Of a DNA stretch of 64,000 nucleotides, positions 1-11,629 are shown piece after piece. Under the pieces are notes generated by a model, which had not been told where the DNA came from, did no database searches, and worked only from the letters and a program-made list of their open reading frames with translations. The stretch is taken from NCBI GenBank assembly GCA_030063045.1, contig JAQSEB010000002.1:2914001-2978000 (forward strand), given 5' to 3'. Made by a program: the position numbers and the translations under genes. How positions within the stretch are numbered: position 1 is the stretch's first letter; each line of letters starts with the position of its first letter. Source of the stretch: Pratylenchus scribneri. Taxonomy: Eukaryota; Nematoda; Chromadorea; Rhabditida; Pratylenchidae.

Positions 1-212
1 ATTATTTGAAAAATCAGAGGGTAAAAATTAAAAGGAAAATATTTGGGAAGAAATTTAATTAAAAAAAGTAAAAGCATAGAATAGTAATAGGAATAGTATG
101 GATGTGCCATGGAACAAGGGAAAGCTTGGGAAAATGTCCAAAAAATTAAGGTATATGAATGGAATTTTCGATTATTATTCGGATAATTTGTGCCAAATTT
201 TTTAAAACAAAC
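1..212 (-). other. unc-31 intron running off the window edge
   Basis: Sequence downstream of the GTTTGT donor of the exon ending at 213. It is AT-rich, and no block resembling the next conserved CAPS segment (the AFAWFSDLL region of other animals) is visible. The next exon therefore lies before position 1 of the window. Confidence 0.7.
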
Positions 213-3200
213 TTCGCCATGGTGTTCCTCATTCTCCTTCAACAAATCAATGCACAATTCCGTCACCCGGATCATGTCCTCAATTCGTTGTTGTGGGCTC
301 ACGTCAACGCCCATCCGTTCTGAAAGAAAATTAATTAGAAAAAATTATTGATTTTTTGGGATTTTTTAAAATATTTTCTATCATTAGGATTTGGCCAAAT
401 TTATGGCTATAAAATTTAAATTTTTGAAGAGAATTTATAAATTAATTTAAAATATTCCACAAATTAATTAAAAATTATTGATTTTCGGATTTAAACATAT
501 TTTCTATCATTAGGATTTGGCCAAATTTATGGCCTTAAAAATTTAAATTTTTGAAGACAATTTAAAAATTAATTTAAAATATTCCACAAATTAAAAAAAT
601 TATTGATTTTCGGATTTAAAAATATTTTCTATCATTAGGATTTGGCCAAATTTATGGCTATAAAATTTAAATTATTTGAGGACAATTTAAAAATTAATTT
701 TAATTATTCTAAAAAAGAATATGGAAGCTTACGTTCAATTTTGGCCTCATTACAAATTCGTGTGTAATTGACCAAGGCAGCATCCTCCAGGCACTTTCGA
801 ATGACGGCACGCACCTGAATTCGAGAAGAATGATAATTTAGAAAATAAGTAGTAATTTATAATTTTATAAATTGGAGGGAGGGGGAGAATGATGGCTAAT
901 TTTCAGGCTTTTTTAAGTTAAATATAAATAAAATTTATCTAAAATTAAATTTATTCTGTAGATTTGGCCTAAAATTTATAGTAGATTTGAGAGCATTATG
1001 GCGTAAGGACAAATTTTTGTTATTGATAAAATTAAAAAAAAAATTTAGTATTTAATTCGTTGGATTTTTGTGCTTAAAATTAAAATGATTATAATGAATG
1101 TTGACCTCTTCCGGTGGAACCGGCGACACGACGTCCTTCATCAGCACCCTTTCCAGCAAGGAAAGTGTCCCCTTGAGTGCGCCTTCAGGCCGTCCAAATG
1201 GAAAACAATAACTGTGCAAAATTTGAGGAATTAAAATTTAAAAATGACATAAATATAGCGTAAAGAATGTGGCATTTTTAATTTATTTGAAAATTCACCG
1301 AAAATTGGTAATTTGCTTCTCCAATAATATCCTCAATCTTTCTTTGACCTCTTGGAATTTTTCCTTCTTCTCCAGTGTGACAGTTCCAACGCCATCGGGT
1401 CTACAAAAAATAATTTAAATTATATTCGGTTTAGATATCGCATTTTCTTTTTTTTCATATTAAAATTTAGCTATTTTAAACTGCGATTTTTTTCAATAAT
1501 AATGCATAATTGAGAGTGGCAAACTAACGATTTATTTTTTATTAATTTAAATTAATAAATTTTAGAAAATTAATAAAATACAAATTTTTATCAATATATT
1601 TCAAATATTTTTCCCATAGGTAAACAGAGTTGTTGATTAGCCAATGGCTATCGGTTTAAATTTCACAAAAAAGCGAAGAAATTAAAACACTGAAATTTTG
1701 AATTTTTTGTCAAAAGTTCAAAAAGAAAAAGGTAAAATAGAAATTTTAAATTTATTAAAAATTAAAAAAAATTAATTTTTAAATTTATTAAAAAATTTAA
1801 AAAAAAAAATTAATTTTTAAATTTAATTAAAAAATAAAAAAATTAAATTTTAAATTTATTAAAAAAATTTAAAAAATTAATTTTTTAAATTTATTAAAAA
1901 ATTAAAAAAAAAATTAATTTTTAAATTTATTAAAAAAATTTAAACAGAAATTTTAATATTAAAAAATTAATCTTAAATATTTATAAAAAAAAATAATTTT
2001 ATCCATCTCGAAATCAAAGTCTTCCACATTATTTGGCCATATTTCTCACCGATTTCCATGAACATGTGAGGCACAAAATGCGAATGAATAATGGATGAGT
2101 GTGGGATCGACCAAATGGCCTTCATCCGCTTTGTTCAACAAATCATTGAGCAATGAAACGTGACGATGGCATCCACGAACCATGTAGCGGGCACAATATT
2201 CATCCAGCACAAACACTTGGCCCGGTGAGAACCAACCCTAATAAGGAGGGAAAATTGGGTGATCGTATATAATAGAATTTTTTAAAAAATTAATTATGGG
2301 AAAAAGAGTGGAAAATTGAATAAAAAAATTTAAAAAATAAATTATTTAAAATGCCGGAAAAATAGTTTATAATGGTTCATTGTTTATTTTGGCAAACAAC
2401 CAAACCGTTAAAATATTTAAAATGCCGGAAAAATAGTTTATAATGGTTCATTGTTTATTTTGGCAAACAACCAAACCGTTAAAATATTTAAAATGCCGGA
2501 AAAATAGTTTATAATGGTTCATTGTTTATTTTGGCAAACAACCAAACCGTTAAAATATTTAAAATGCCGGAAAAATAGTTTATAATGGTTCATTGTTTAT
2601 TTTGGCAAACAACCAAACCGTTAAAATATTTAAAATGCCGGAAAAATAGTTTATAATGGTTCATTGTTTATTTTGGCAAACAACCAAACCGTTAAAATAT
2701 TTAAAATGCCGGAAAAATAGTTTATAATGGTTCATTGTTTATTTTGGCATACAACCAAACCGTATATCTAATCGATAGATCTCGCTGAAAGCGAATCTTT
2801 TGATAAAGAATTTGGTAACCAATTTTAAATTAGTTTTCAACCAAAATTTTTTATTATGATTTAAAAGGTTTAATACCCATAATTTTTGATAAAACAATGA
2901 CAATTTATAAAATATAGAACATTCGATGCCTCTTGATGAGATCTATCGATTGGGTAATGGTTTATGGGTTTAGGACAAATTTCTGAGCCAATTTTTTTTC
3001 AATACTTTTTTTGATATTTTCAATATTTTTTCCCATGAATTAAATATTATCGATATAAATTGAAGATTTCATTAATTTGGTTAATTAATAAAGAACTTAC
3101 CAATGAACAGATTGGCTCATTCAGCCGATAGTCCAGTGTCATGCTTTGCAATTTGCCAAATAAATGATCGTGGGCCATCTGAACGGGGTCAGCCTGGATC

Positions 3201-6200
3201 AATTCGTCCAAACCTTCAAAAAAATAAAAAAAATAATAGAAATAAAATTAATAAAATGGATCTTAAGGGAAAATTTCCAAAAATTTCAGGATTATTGGAA
3301 TTGATTTTTCAATAAATATGCCGATAATGATTTTTAAAAAATATTTGTTATTTCTATGTGGATTTAGGTGCCATTGCCACATTTTTTGGCTAGTAACAAA
3401 AAAATATAAAAAAATTATTTAATTAAAATAATGTTAAATAAAAGCGAAAGGCCTAATAAGGGAAAAAATTCTTAGGATTTCTGAATTTTTGTAATTCATT
3501 TATCAGAAAATATTCCATAGATTACTGATTGGGATTTCCCTGGATATTCAAGTGCCAATGCCAATTTTACGGTGAAAATCCAATACCAAAGCTGGTGTAC
3601 CATCGGTTAACTGAAACCGATGTTTTTCGGACCAAAAATCGGTTCCATGATTCCAAAACCGGAAAAAAACAAAACCTAATGGTTCGGTTTAAAACCGACT
3701 TTGAGGAACAAATTCTTACCATGTTTGGATGCTTTGTCCTGGAAGCCTTGCGTTTTTGTAGCCAACACGGATTGTTTGGGCGGCACGGGCTTATATGCTT
3801 GGCCAGTGGCCCGGTACAGTGCTTGAACCCACAGATTTCTCTCATTCTCATCATCCGTTGCAAATTTCAACTCATCACCTTCACGGATTGCACTGTAAAT
3901 ATAAATTATTTAAATTGTGACGGAAAAACTGACGTGAAGAAATATTTGCCTCCTTGATTGTACAGTTCTGAAATATGGAAAGGGAAATGAATGGGTAAAT
4001 ATCAAAATGAGGGAACGGATTTAAATATAATTAAAAATTCTAAAAATGGCTTAAAAAGAAAATTGAAAATTCCACTAAAGTATTCGCTTTTAAAAAAATA
4101 ATTAAAAATATATTTTAATATAATGAATCAAATTAAAGGTTCGTCCGCCTAAAATTTTCAATGGAGAATATAATATGGTAAAAAAAATTCAAAAATCATT
4201 TAATGTCATATAAAATGAGAAAATTAAGAATCTTGAGTAATTTTATTGGCTAATATCATCTTGGAAACATGCAAATTAATTAAAAAATAAAGAAATTATA
4301 TATGTAAGCTAATTATCTATGAAAAATTTAATTTTTATTTCCATGAGAATTTTTATTTATTATGGTTAATTTTGACTATTAATAAATTTTTATCTTGCTG
4401 CTGAAAAAATGTTCTCCTAATTCGAAATGGATTTGCATTATTCGCTAATCATGCAATCGAATAAATTTACCCTGATCCGGTTCAGGCATATAATCGATGG
4501 TGAATCCATCCAACTGAACAAATTCTGTTGGTTCCGATTTCTTCTCTCGATAACTGCACATGGCAAACGCATATTGGGACACCTTTGAACGGGATAAAGA
4601 AAATAATTTGTAAAGTGGGAATAGGAACCTGAATGAGGCAATAGAATCGTCGTTTCCACTTCTTCCATGCCACTCGGCCAATTCCATAACAATAACCACA
4701 AATTTTCAAGTTTGGTGGCTTTTCTACCCGAATTGCAATTCGAATCCTATTCAATTGGAAATTTGGAATAAATTTTAATAATATTATTTTTAGGTGGTTT
4801 GCTTAAGATTAAAATTTTTTTTACTAATTTCATCTTTCATTAAAGATCCAAAAATGTCTATAATCAAATAGTTTAACCATTGTTAAATGTTATGGAATAA
4901 ATCTCAATTAAAATGTAGATAGTAATTTGTAATTTTAACATTTTTTAGCAAATTTATTAGAATAAAAAGTATAAAAATGTCAATAAAATTTTGGGCCTTT
5001 AAATGACTAAATTTGGGGCCTCTTAAAATTTGTTCAAATAAATAAATTATATTTTATTTTGACTGATCTAAAATCAATATAATAATATTTCATTATAGCT
5101 CATCAGATATATATTTGGCCTCAAAAATATCGATTCAATATTTTACACATTTCTCCATTAACTAAAAGCCATATTTTTTTACATTTCAGCACCTCAAATT
5201 CTTGTCCACACTGTTTTTGGGCACTGTCATTTTGTACCATTCCGGTTGTCTGGAGCAATTCGGCGTTGGCTGAATGATCACTTTGCCCAACTCTTTGTCC
5301 TCGAATGAAACAATGTTCTTCACTTCAGCGTACAGTTTCACTTTGATTGTTGGCAGCGGATGTTTGGTGGTGAAATCGCCTTGTGTGTCCCAGCTGTGAA
5401 TTTTGGCAATAAAATGAAATTTATATATTTAATTTGGTGACAATTAAAATTTTTCAGTAAACTTTGAGCCTTATTATTGAAATGGTAGGGCAACAAACAA
5501 TAATTTTTCATATTTAATGGCCTAAACGATAATTTTTTTGTCAATTTTTAGCAAAATTTTAATAGAATTCCATTAAATTTTTATTCGAAATAATTCATAT
5601 TTTTTTCCACCACAAACACTTACGATGGTTTGGACGCTTCGGCATGATCGGTCTGCAATTTAGGGCATCCATCCACTTCCATTGTGCAATAGACCACCCG
5701 ATTTGGTTGTAATGATTTTAGGCCTTCCACTTCCATCACAACAACCTTCAAATCAAATAAATTTTTATTATAGTCAAAATTAATTTTAATTATAGTCAAA
5801 GAGCTTTTTGATTAGCCTAGACCCTAGAGGCTTATTTTAATTTTTAATAACTCCTAATAAGACTTTAATGGATTTTTATCGGAATCGGTCTTAATAATAT
5901 TACCTCCATGTTGAAGCTAAGTACCACGTCACTTTTGCTCAAATGCACTTCATCATCGCCATCACCATTTTTGTTCAAACTCATTGAACTTGTCCGGCGT
6001 TTCAGGCTGAAATATATTAAAAAATGGAAGATTAAATTAATGGGGAAAAAATTAAGGGAATTTTTTTTTGTATTTTTAGCTTTTTTCAGTTAGTTTTGAT
6101 TGTTGGTTAAAAATAGTATTGTAATTGGTTTGTTGTGTTAGATTAGACTATCAATTCTGGATTGGCTATGGCCAGAAATATAAGTCATTTGTGTGATTGA

Positions 6201-9200
6201 TTGTTGATCCGAATATTGAGATAGAAGTGATCCAAAAACGCACCTGTTGAACAAGCTGAGATCCTCGATACTTCTGGACCTGAAAATTTGGTTAAATGTG
6301 GACAAAAATGAATTGTGATATGTGGTGGATTAAATAAAGTGAATTGGATTGGATTGGTTTAAATGAAAAAATTGGTGCAGTATCGGAAAAAAAAGAACTT
6401 TTAGAAGGTATTATTTATACTGAATAATTTATTAATTATTAGACAGTGTATTGATATTTTATCGATATCCGAAGGTATTATTTATACTGTATAATTTATT
6501 AATTATTAGACAGTGTATTGATATTTTATCGATATCCCAGAAAAAGTGCCAATTTGATAAATGTTTAAATAAATATCAAAAAATGTACTATACAATTAAA
6601 TAAATATAAATAAATATTGTCGTGCCCTCGCTTAATCTATATTCAGCCTTTGAATTTCCCAATTCTAAATTAATTCCACCCAGGGTGACCGAATTACCAT
6701 ATTTATATGGCATTTGCCATATTTTTTTTGACCATCTCGCCATATTTTTTCCATATTTTTGACTTTTGCCATATTTTTGAGAACTTGGCAAATTGGACAA
6801 ATTTTCTCTTTGTGAGGCCATTTTTAGCTGAAATTTTTCGCTAAGCGGCCATTTTTGGTACTAATTTTTCGCTTCGCGGCTAATTCAGACCAAAAAATTT
6901 CCCATTCGCTGTCATTTTTGAGAATTAAAACTTGTTAAAGAAAGTGAAAAAAATTAAAGAATAAATATTTTTAAATGTATTTATATCAAATTTTAAGCTT
7001 TTAGAAAATGCCATATTTTTGAAAAATTTAGCCATATTTTTTCCATAATTTTAAGAGCTTATGCCATATTTTTGGTCAGGTGAATGGGTCACCCTGATTC
7101 CACCCTTTTTGATTTATAGAAAGAGGGAAATATACGGTAGTAACAATACCGTAGTAACAGGTAGCTCTGATTATGAGTGGAAATGGCATAGTAAAAGGAC
7201 AATAATTTTTAAATTTATTTGATATTTAAATAAAATTGACATTTTTTGGATATTATTATTTTATGTTTTAAAGTTGAAAAAATTTAATTAATGTTAAAAA
7301 AACAAAGAAAGTAGAAAAAGAAAAGTGGAACTTAAAAATGGAAAGAGACCAAAAACGGATTTAATCTAACCAATAGGACAAAAATAAATTTAATTATAAT
7401 TATTTGTTTTTTAGAAAGTGTTAAAATATTAAATTAATGATTCTATTTTTTACAATTTGGATATTTTTTTCCTAATTAATTTTTGAGAGAATGAAAGGAA
7501 TATAAAATAAAGAACAATTAACCAACCTATTATTCCGATTCTTCTCCTTTTTACGGCCTAAAGTTTGTCTGGGCGCAACTGGCACCGATTCCAGATTTGA
7601 GATGAGCAAATTGATGGATTGTCGGACTTCATCGATGAACAGCGTTTCCATGTCTTTGACCACAAATTTTGGCATTATTCGCTTCAACTGAAATTTTGAA
7701 GAATATAAGAAGATAATTTAGGAGTGGAATTTGCTTATTATTAAGAGAAAAAATAATAGTTATTCGAATTCAAATCATACTCTTTTAATAACCCATGGGG
7801 AATTATTTTCAACTTCTCAAAAATTAAGAAAATTGGGGGTTTAACATCTTAATTTGTGGACATTTTTGAACAAATTGCAGTGGATTTTGTAGCTTTAGAT
7901 AATTAAAAATGTTATAAAAAAATTTTTAAAGTTTACTCTTCCATGAGGTATGGGCCTTCAAAGTCGAGAATGGGGAATTATTTGAGTGGAATTATTTCCA
8001 ACCCCTCAAAAATTAAGAAAATTAGAGGTTTAACAGTTAATACCTTAATTTGTGGACATTTTAGAACAAATTTCAAGAGATTTTAGAGTTTTAGGGAACT
8101 AAAAAATGTAATAAAAATAATTTAAAATTCACTCTTCCAAGAGGTATGGGCTTTCAAAGTCGAGAGGGGGGAGGAGGGTTATTAAAAGAGAATTTACGGT
8201 AATTTAAAAATTTACCCTTGGGATGTCTCGGAGTGTTTCCTCCCGTGTGGCAACTTCCCTGCGAATGGCCGCCGCCTGCTCGTCCGGATTATCCAATTGA
8301 AGGGCATTATCTAAAAAATATATTTTTGGGTCAATTAATTAAGTTTTAAAAGATATGAAAATTTTAATGAATATTTTACTTAAATTTTGATTTAATAAGA
8401 CTACGGGTTATTTAATGATAAATGAGAAATTTTAATAATTCAATTGTATTCAATAATTCTATTGTTAGGAAGGCACTCACAAATGATTTGATGCTCGAAT
8501 TTTTTGGTCTTCAAAATTTGTTGGAACATGTCGTACAATTGTTCTTTGCTCATTATGGCATCCGCATTCGCCTGGTTTGCCCCGCGCAATCGGCCCCTAT
8601 TAAAAATATAATTTTGATGATAAACATTTAAACAAACGTAATGGAATTAATATAATTTTACGTTTCAAATCAATTTTTAAGTAAGTTTAATAAATTTATT
8701 TTTTTGTGATTTGAATGATTTGATTGATTATAGAAGGAATTAGTAATTTGATTGGAATTGTCAAAAAAATTATGACCAAAAATGGGCAAAATATGTCAAA
8801 GTTGGGCAGTTTTTAATTATTGGCCAAAATTTTATGGCTAATTATATTTTGATCCGATGATTTTAATATAAAAATGCTTTAGAAAAAGAGCTTTATCCAA
8901 TATTAAATTTTTATAATTTGAAAGATTATTGGAATATTATCCAATGCGCAAATTCATTTTTACGTGAAGGCATTGGAAACTGACCGTCCCTGTCTGGCTT
9001 GCACTCCATCATCGTCACTTTTCATGATCAAATCGAATTTGGCCATCCATGAGGCCAGCACCGTGTCCTTGCTGAGCCCATCAATTTCAGGCAATGAGCG
9101 GATTCGGCGTTCCACATTACAGCGGAATACCTTTTTGAGGAAATTTTTCAGGCATTTTTCAAAATTTGATTACCTCTCGAAAATCATTGGCAGCGAATCC

Positions 9201-11629
9201 GCCGGCCTGAACCACTTTGGCCACCCGTTCACTCTTCAAGAATACCTCATAGTAGGATTCGATTGCTTTTGTGAATGCTTCATCGGCAGGAATTTGCATT
9301 TCACCCTTCAGAAATGCGTTGAATCGATCTTTGATACGGGCCAATTCCGATTTGGTGACCTTCACAGTAAATTGGGGGAAATTAATACACATTATGGATT
9401 TAGGTAGGAAGTTTTATTATATTATATTCAATAGGCAAAAGATACAAAAATTTTGTCAAATGATTTTCCATTTTAAAGGATAGAAAAACTAATCGGTAAT
9501 CTGTATATAAATTTTTTACCCATCACCCTATTTTAATTCAAATATTAGTCATAAAATTCTTAACCCTAAAATAGTATTATTTTTCATTTTTATAATCAGC
9601 TATGAATAATTATTAAATAATTCTTTTTTTAACTGATTGATTTATATCAAGCCTATCGTTTTGCCCGAATTAAAATTTTATTGCCTAATTCACATAAAAT
9701 TCAAATATAGAAGATGAATAAATTCTCAATAAAATTTGTCAAATATTAAAATTGTAATAATTTATATTCCCGTAAATATTAACCAACATTCAGAGGCCTT
9801 ACTTTGAGTTGTCTCCTGGCCATATCTGTTGGCTGCTTCGCATTGAAATGATAGGCCACACATTTGGCCACGAACACGTAGAGTTGAAGGCATCTGAACA
9901 TTTATAGGTATTAATTTTCCAAAAAATTTCTTTTGTCCTTAATTTGTAATTTGCTTCAAAATATGTAATACTTCCTTATTAAAATAATATTAAAAGATTT
10001 TTGTTAATTTTTTTGTCATTCCATAATCCATGAAAATTGTGAATGCTTTTTCTATTAAAAAATTGAAAAAATTAGCCACACCTTTTGCGTTCCTCCTCCT
10101 CCTCTTCGGCCTTGAGCCTGTCCTGTTCCTCCTTGCTAATTAGGCCACCGGCATGGCCTCCATTGACCAAAATGCTTTGTGGGTCATCGTCACCTTCCTC
10201 CTCATCAACTTCCTCATCCGAAAGCAAATCCTGCGAACTTTGATGCCCAAATGCCGGCGAACATGCTGAACCGGGGCCACCGCCTCCCATATGGGTGGCG
10301 CCCGCATGTCGGCGGAAACTGCCTTGTGGCGGCGGCGTCGGTGTTGAATCCTTCTTGAAAATGATTTTTAATGATTTGTAACTTTTTTAATAGTACGCAT
10401 ATGATATATCTTTTTCAATTTTTGGTATTTTTAATGGTTTTTGGATTTAAATTGTAAAATAAAAATGATTTTCCGAAACAAGTTGATTTCCGTTGATTGC
10501 AGACTTATTCCGCTATTTTGGCCATAGCCCAAAAAGGTAGCAAAAAATTTAATAGGGAAATATGCTATTTGAAAGCTCTTAAAATCCTCTTAAGAAGTAG
10601 CTTTTTTAATTTTTTAAAAAAAATAAAAATTTCGAAAAATGAAATTTCTTAAAAATTCAAATTTATCAATTATATTATTTAAAAGCTTAAATTAGGTTAC
10701 ATGAAATTTAATAAAGTAAAAGCAAATTTTTAAAGGATTTTTCTGCTTTCAAATGGGTTGTTGTTTATCAAATTAGGCAAAGGATTAATAAGCATAGTTT
10801 CTCTTAGCTATATAAAATAGCTAATAAGTACTTTATGATGGTATTCAATTTTCCCCAATTCTTGAATTTCAAAAGAATTTGAAAAGGAAAAAAAATTCTT
10901 TAAAATCTGGAGAGTTATTTTTTATTCTTTATCATATTTAAATGTTTACGGAAAAACTAAAAAACCTTCTTCGGCGTTCCAACCCTGGCCAGGCCAGAGG
11001 CGCCTCGAAAAGATGCCTTTGGCTGCGGCGTTGCAGCACCCCTATTCCGCGCACCCACATTGGAACTTTCACTGCGTCTAATACTCGCCGCGTAGGAATG
11101 ATCGGAGGAGGCCGGTGATTCGGGACGACCAAATGGGCTTGATGGCCGAAGACCAGCATTTCCACCTCCGCCGCCGCCCAATTGATGCTGCTGTAAGGCA
11201 CTGATGGCACGCACTGGGCCCGAGCCAATCTAATTAGGTTTTATGATATTCATTTAATATATTTTTGATAAAGAATGGAAATTTGATTGAGAGAAAAATG
11301 ATTGAATTGGCTAATATTTTCAGCATTTTTTCATGATAATATAATTATTAAATTTTTATGTAACTTTGCTAAGCTCTTTTTGTAAATCTTTTTTGAAATA
11401 AAAATGATTGGAAGAACAAAACATAATTGGCCAGAATTTTATGGCCAAAAAGCGAAAACTGCCTTATTTGGTATATTTTGACTGTTTTAGTCAAAACTTT
11501 TGCGGTTGTTTACAATCTACTAACTAATCTTTCTGTAGCTAAAAATGGCATCAATTTCTGTACCTCCGAGACATTGTCGCCTCCGCCAAAGTCGTCCTCC
11601 TCTTCACTGCTTGAAGATGCGCCAAGCAT
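213..11629 (-). CDS. unc-31: Calcium-dependent secretion activator (CAPS/UNC-31), 5' 23 exons, C-terminus outside window
   Basis: CAPS primes dense-core vesicles for calcium-triggered exocytosis in neurons and endocrine cells. Exons on the minus strand, in order: 11629-11564, 11229-10966, 10353-10082, 9893-9803, 9359-9174, 9130-8964, 8596-8481, 8310-8216, 7687-7527, 6279-6244, 6006-5904, 5745-5624, 5393-5193, 4746-4629, 4582-4471, 3967-3934, 3892-3720, 3213-3101, 2237-2050, 1400-1299, 1211-1106, 814-733, 319-213. All phases agree and give 1005 uninterrupted codons. The start [13 protein letters not shown] is the acidic CAPS N-terminus; a second acidic stretch ([17 protein letters not shown]) lies near residue 150. 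Residues about 190-290 carry [19 protein letters not shown] and the [10 protein letters not shown] block. A C2-like region lies at about 500-630 ([20 protein letters not shown]), the PH domain at about 640-745 ([31 protein letters not shown]), and the entry to the MHD (Munc13-homology) region follows at about 810-1005. The family is usually about 1300-1400 residues, so roughly 350 C-terminal residues are missing only because the window ends. Family identity is near certain; single splice junctions are less so. Confidence 0.95.
345..705. repeat. Three tandem copies of a ~125-bp unit in an unc-31 intron
   Basis: The landmark TATTTTCTATCATTAGG recurs at 372, 498 and 623, each followed by ATTTGGCCAAATTTATGG and then an AATTTAAATTTTTGAAG-like stretch. 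Copies differ by small indels, so the triplication is not the newest in the gene. It lies between the exons 733-814 and 213-319. Confidence 0.85.
1730..2000. repeat. Low-complexity A/T tandem sequence
   Basis: About 250 bases made almost only of A and T, with a loose ~40-base rhythm of TTTTTAAATTTATTAAAAA. It sits in the unc-31 intron between exons 1299-1400 and 2050-2237 and holds no coding signal. Confidence 0.8.
2341..2763. repeat. Six-copy 71-bp satellite in an unc-31 intron
   Basis: The landmark ATGCCGGAAAAATAG begins at 2351, 2422, 2493, 2564, 2635 and 2706, an exact 71-base period. The first five copies are practically identical and the sixth carries one visible substitution (GGCATACAACC for GGCAAACAACC). 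Such homogeneity means recent amplification or homogenisation. The last copy runs without a gap into a foldback MITE remnant. Confidence 0.95.
2762..2975. mobile_element. Degenerate foldback MITE (GATCT-core family, copy 1)
   Basis: The left arm has AATCGATAGATCTCGCTGA and the right arm TCTTGATGAGATCTATCGAT, inverted around an AT-rich centre that contains TTTAAAAGGTTTAATACCC. The same arrangement recurs at 18894, 20325, 42612 and 60692. This copy is diverged and its ends are approximate. It is intronic in unc-31 and abuts the 71-bp satellite. Confidence 0.65.
3934..3967 (-). other. unc-31: 34-bp microexon of unc-31 (PH domain)
   Basis: The exons at 4582-4471 (ends in phase 1) and 3892-3720 (starts with one base of a codon) cannot be joined directly in frame. 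A TTTCAG acceptor and a GTCAGT donor bracket 34 bases here that supply [16 protein letters not shown] residues, exactly where vertebrate CAPS has a GLEGGRAFF-like loop in its PH domain. The length (2+30+2 bases) restores phase. Too short for an ORF search, it is supported by phase and by position in the family. Confidence 0.85.
6404..6537. repeat. 67-bp direct duplication in an unc-31 intron
   Basis: GAAGGTATTATTTATACTG starts at 6404 and again at 6471, and the two 67-base copies are almost identical through to TTTTATCGATATCC. Two copies only, between exons 6006-5904 and 7687-7527 (near exon 6279-6244). Confidence 0.9.
6681..7096. mobile_element. hAT-like MITE with 8-bp target-site duplication
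   Basis: The element starts CAGGGTGACC and ends with the exact inverse GGTCACCCTG, and is flanked on both sides by the same 8 bases, ATTCCACC (6673-6680 and 7097-7104). An 8-bp duplication plus CAGGG-type ends is the signature of the hAT superfamily. Inside, GCCATATTTTT-like motifs recur about eight times near both ends, resembling the sub-terminal transposase-binding repeats of hAT elements. At 416 bp with no open frame it is non-autonomous. It lies in the unc-31 intron between exons 7687-7527 and 6279-6244. Confidence 0.88.
7779..8206. mobile_element. Repeat element with an internal ~190-bp tandem duplication
   Basis: Inverted ends TACTCTTTTAATAACCC and GGGTTATTAAAAGAG (followed by AATTTACGGTA) enclose two direct copies of a unit that begins GGGGAATTATTTTCAAC and ends AAAGTCGAGA. 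A related single-copy version lies at 53732-53955. The TACGGTA-type end links it to the TA-flanked elements at 47716 and 62896. It fills the unc-31 intron between exons 8310-8216 and 7687-7527. Confidence 0.6.

Noticed and set aside
3529..3957. 142-residue plus-strand open frame
   Set aside because: It is antisense to the unc-31 PH-domain exon and microexon, which have strong family support on the minus strand.
8964..9407. 147-residue plus-strand open frame
   Set aside because: Antisense shadow of two conserved unc-31 exons.
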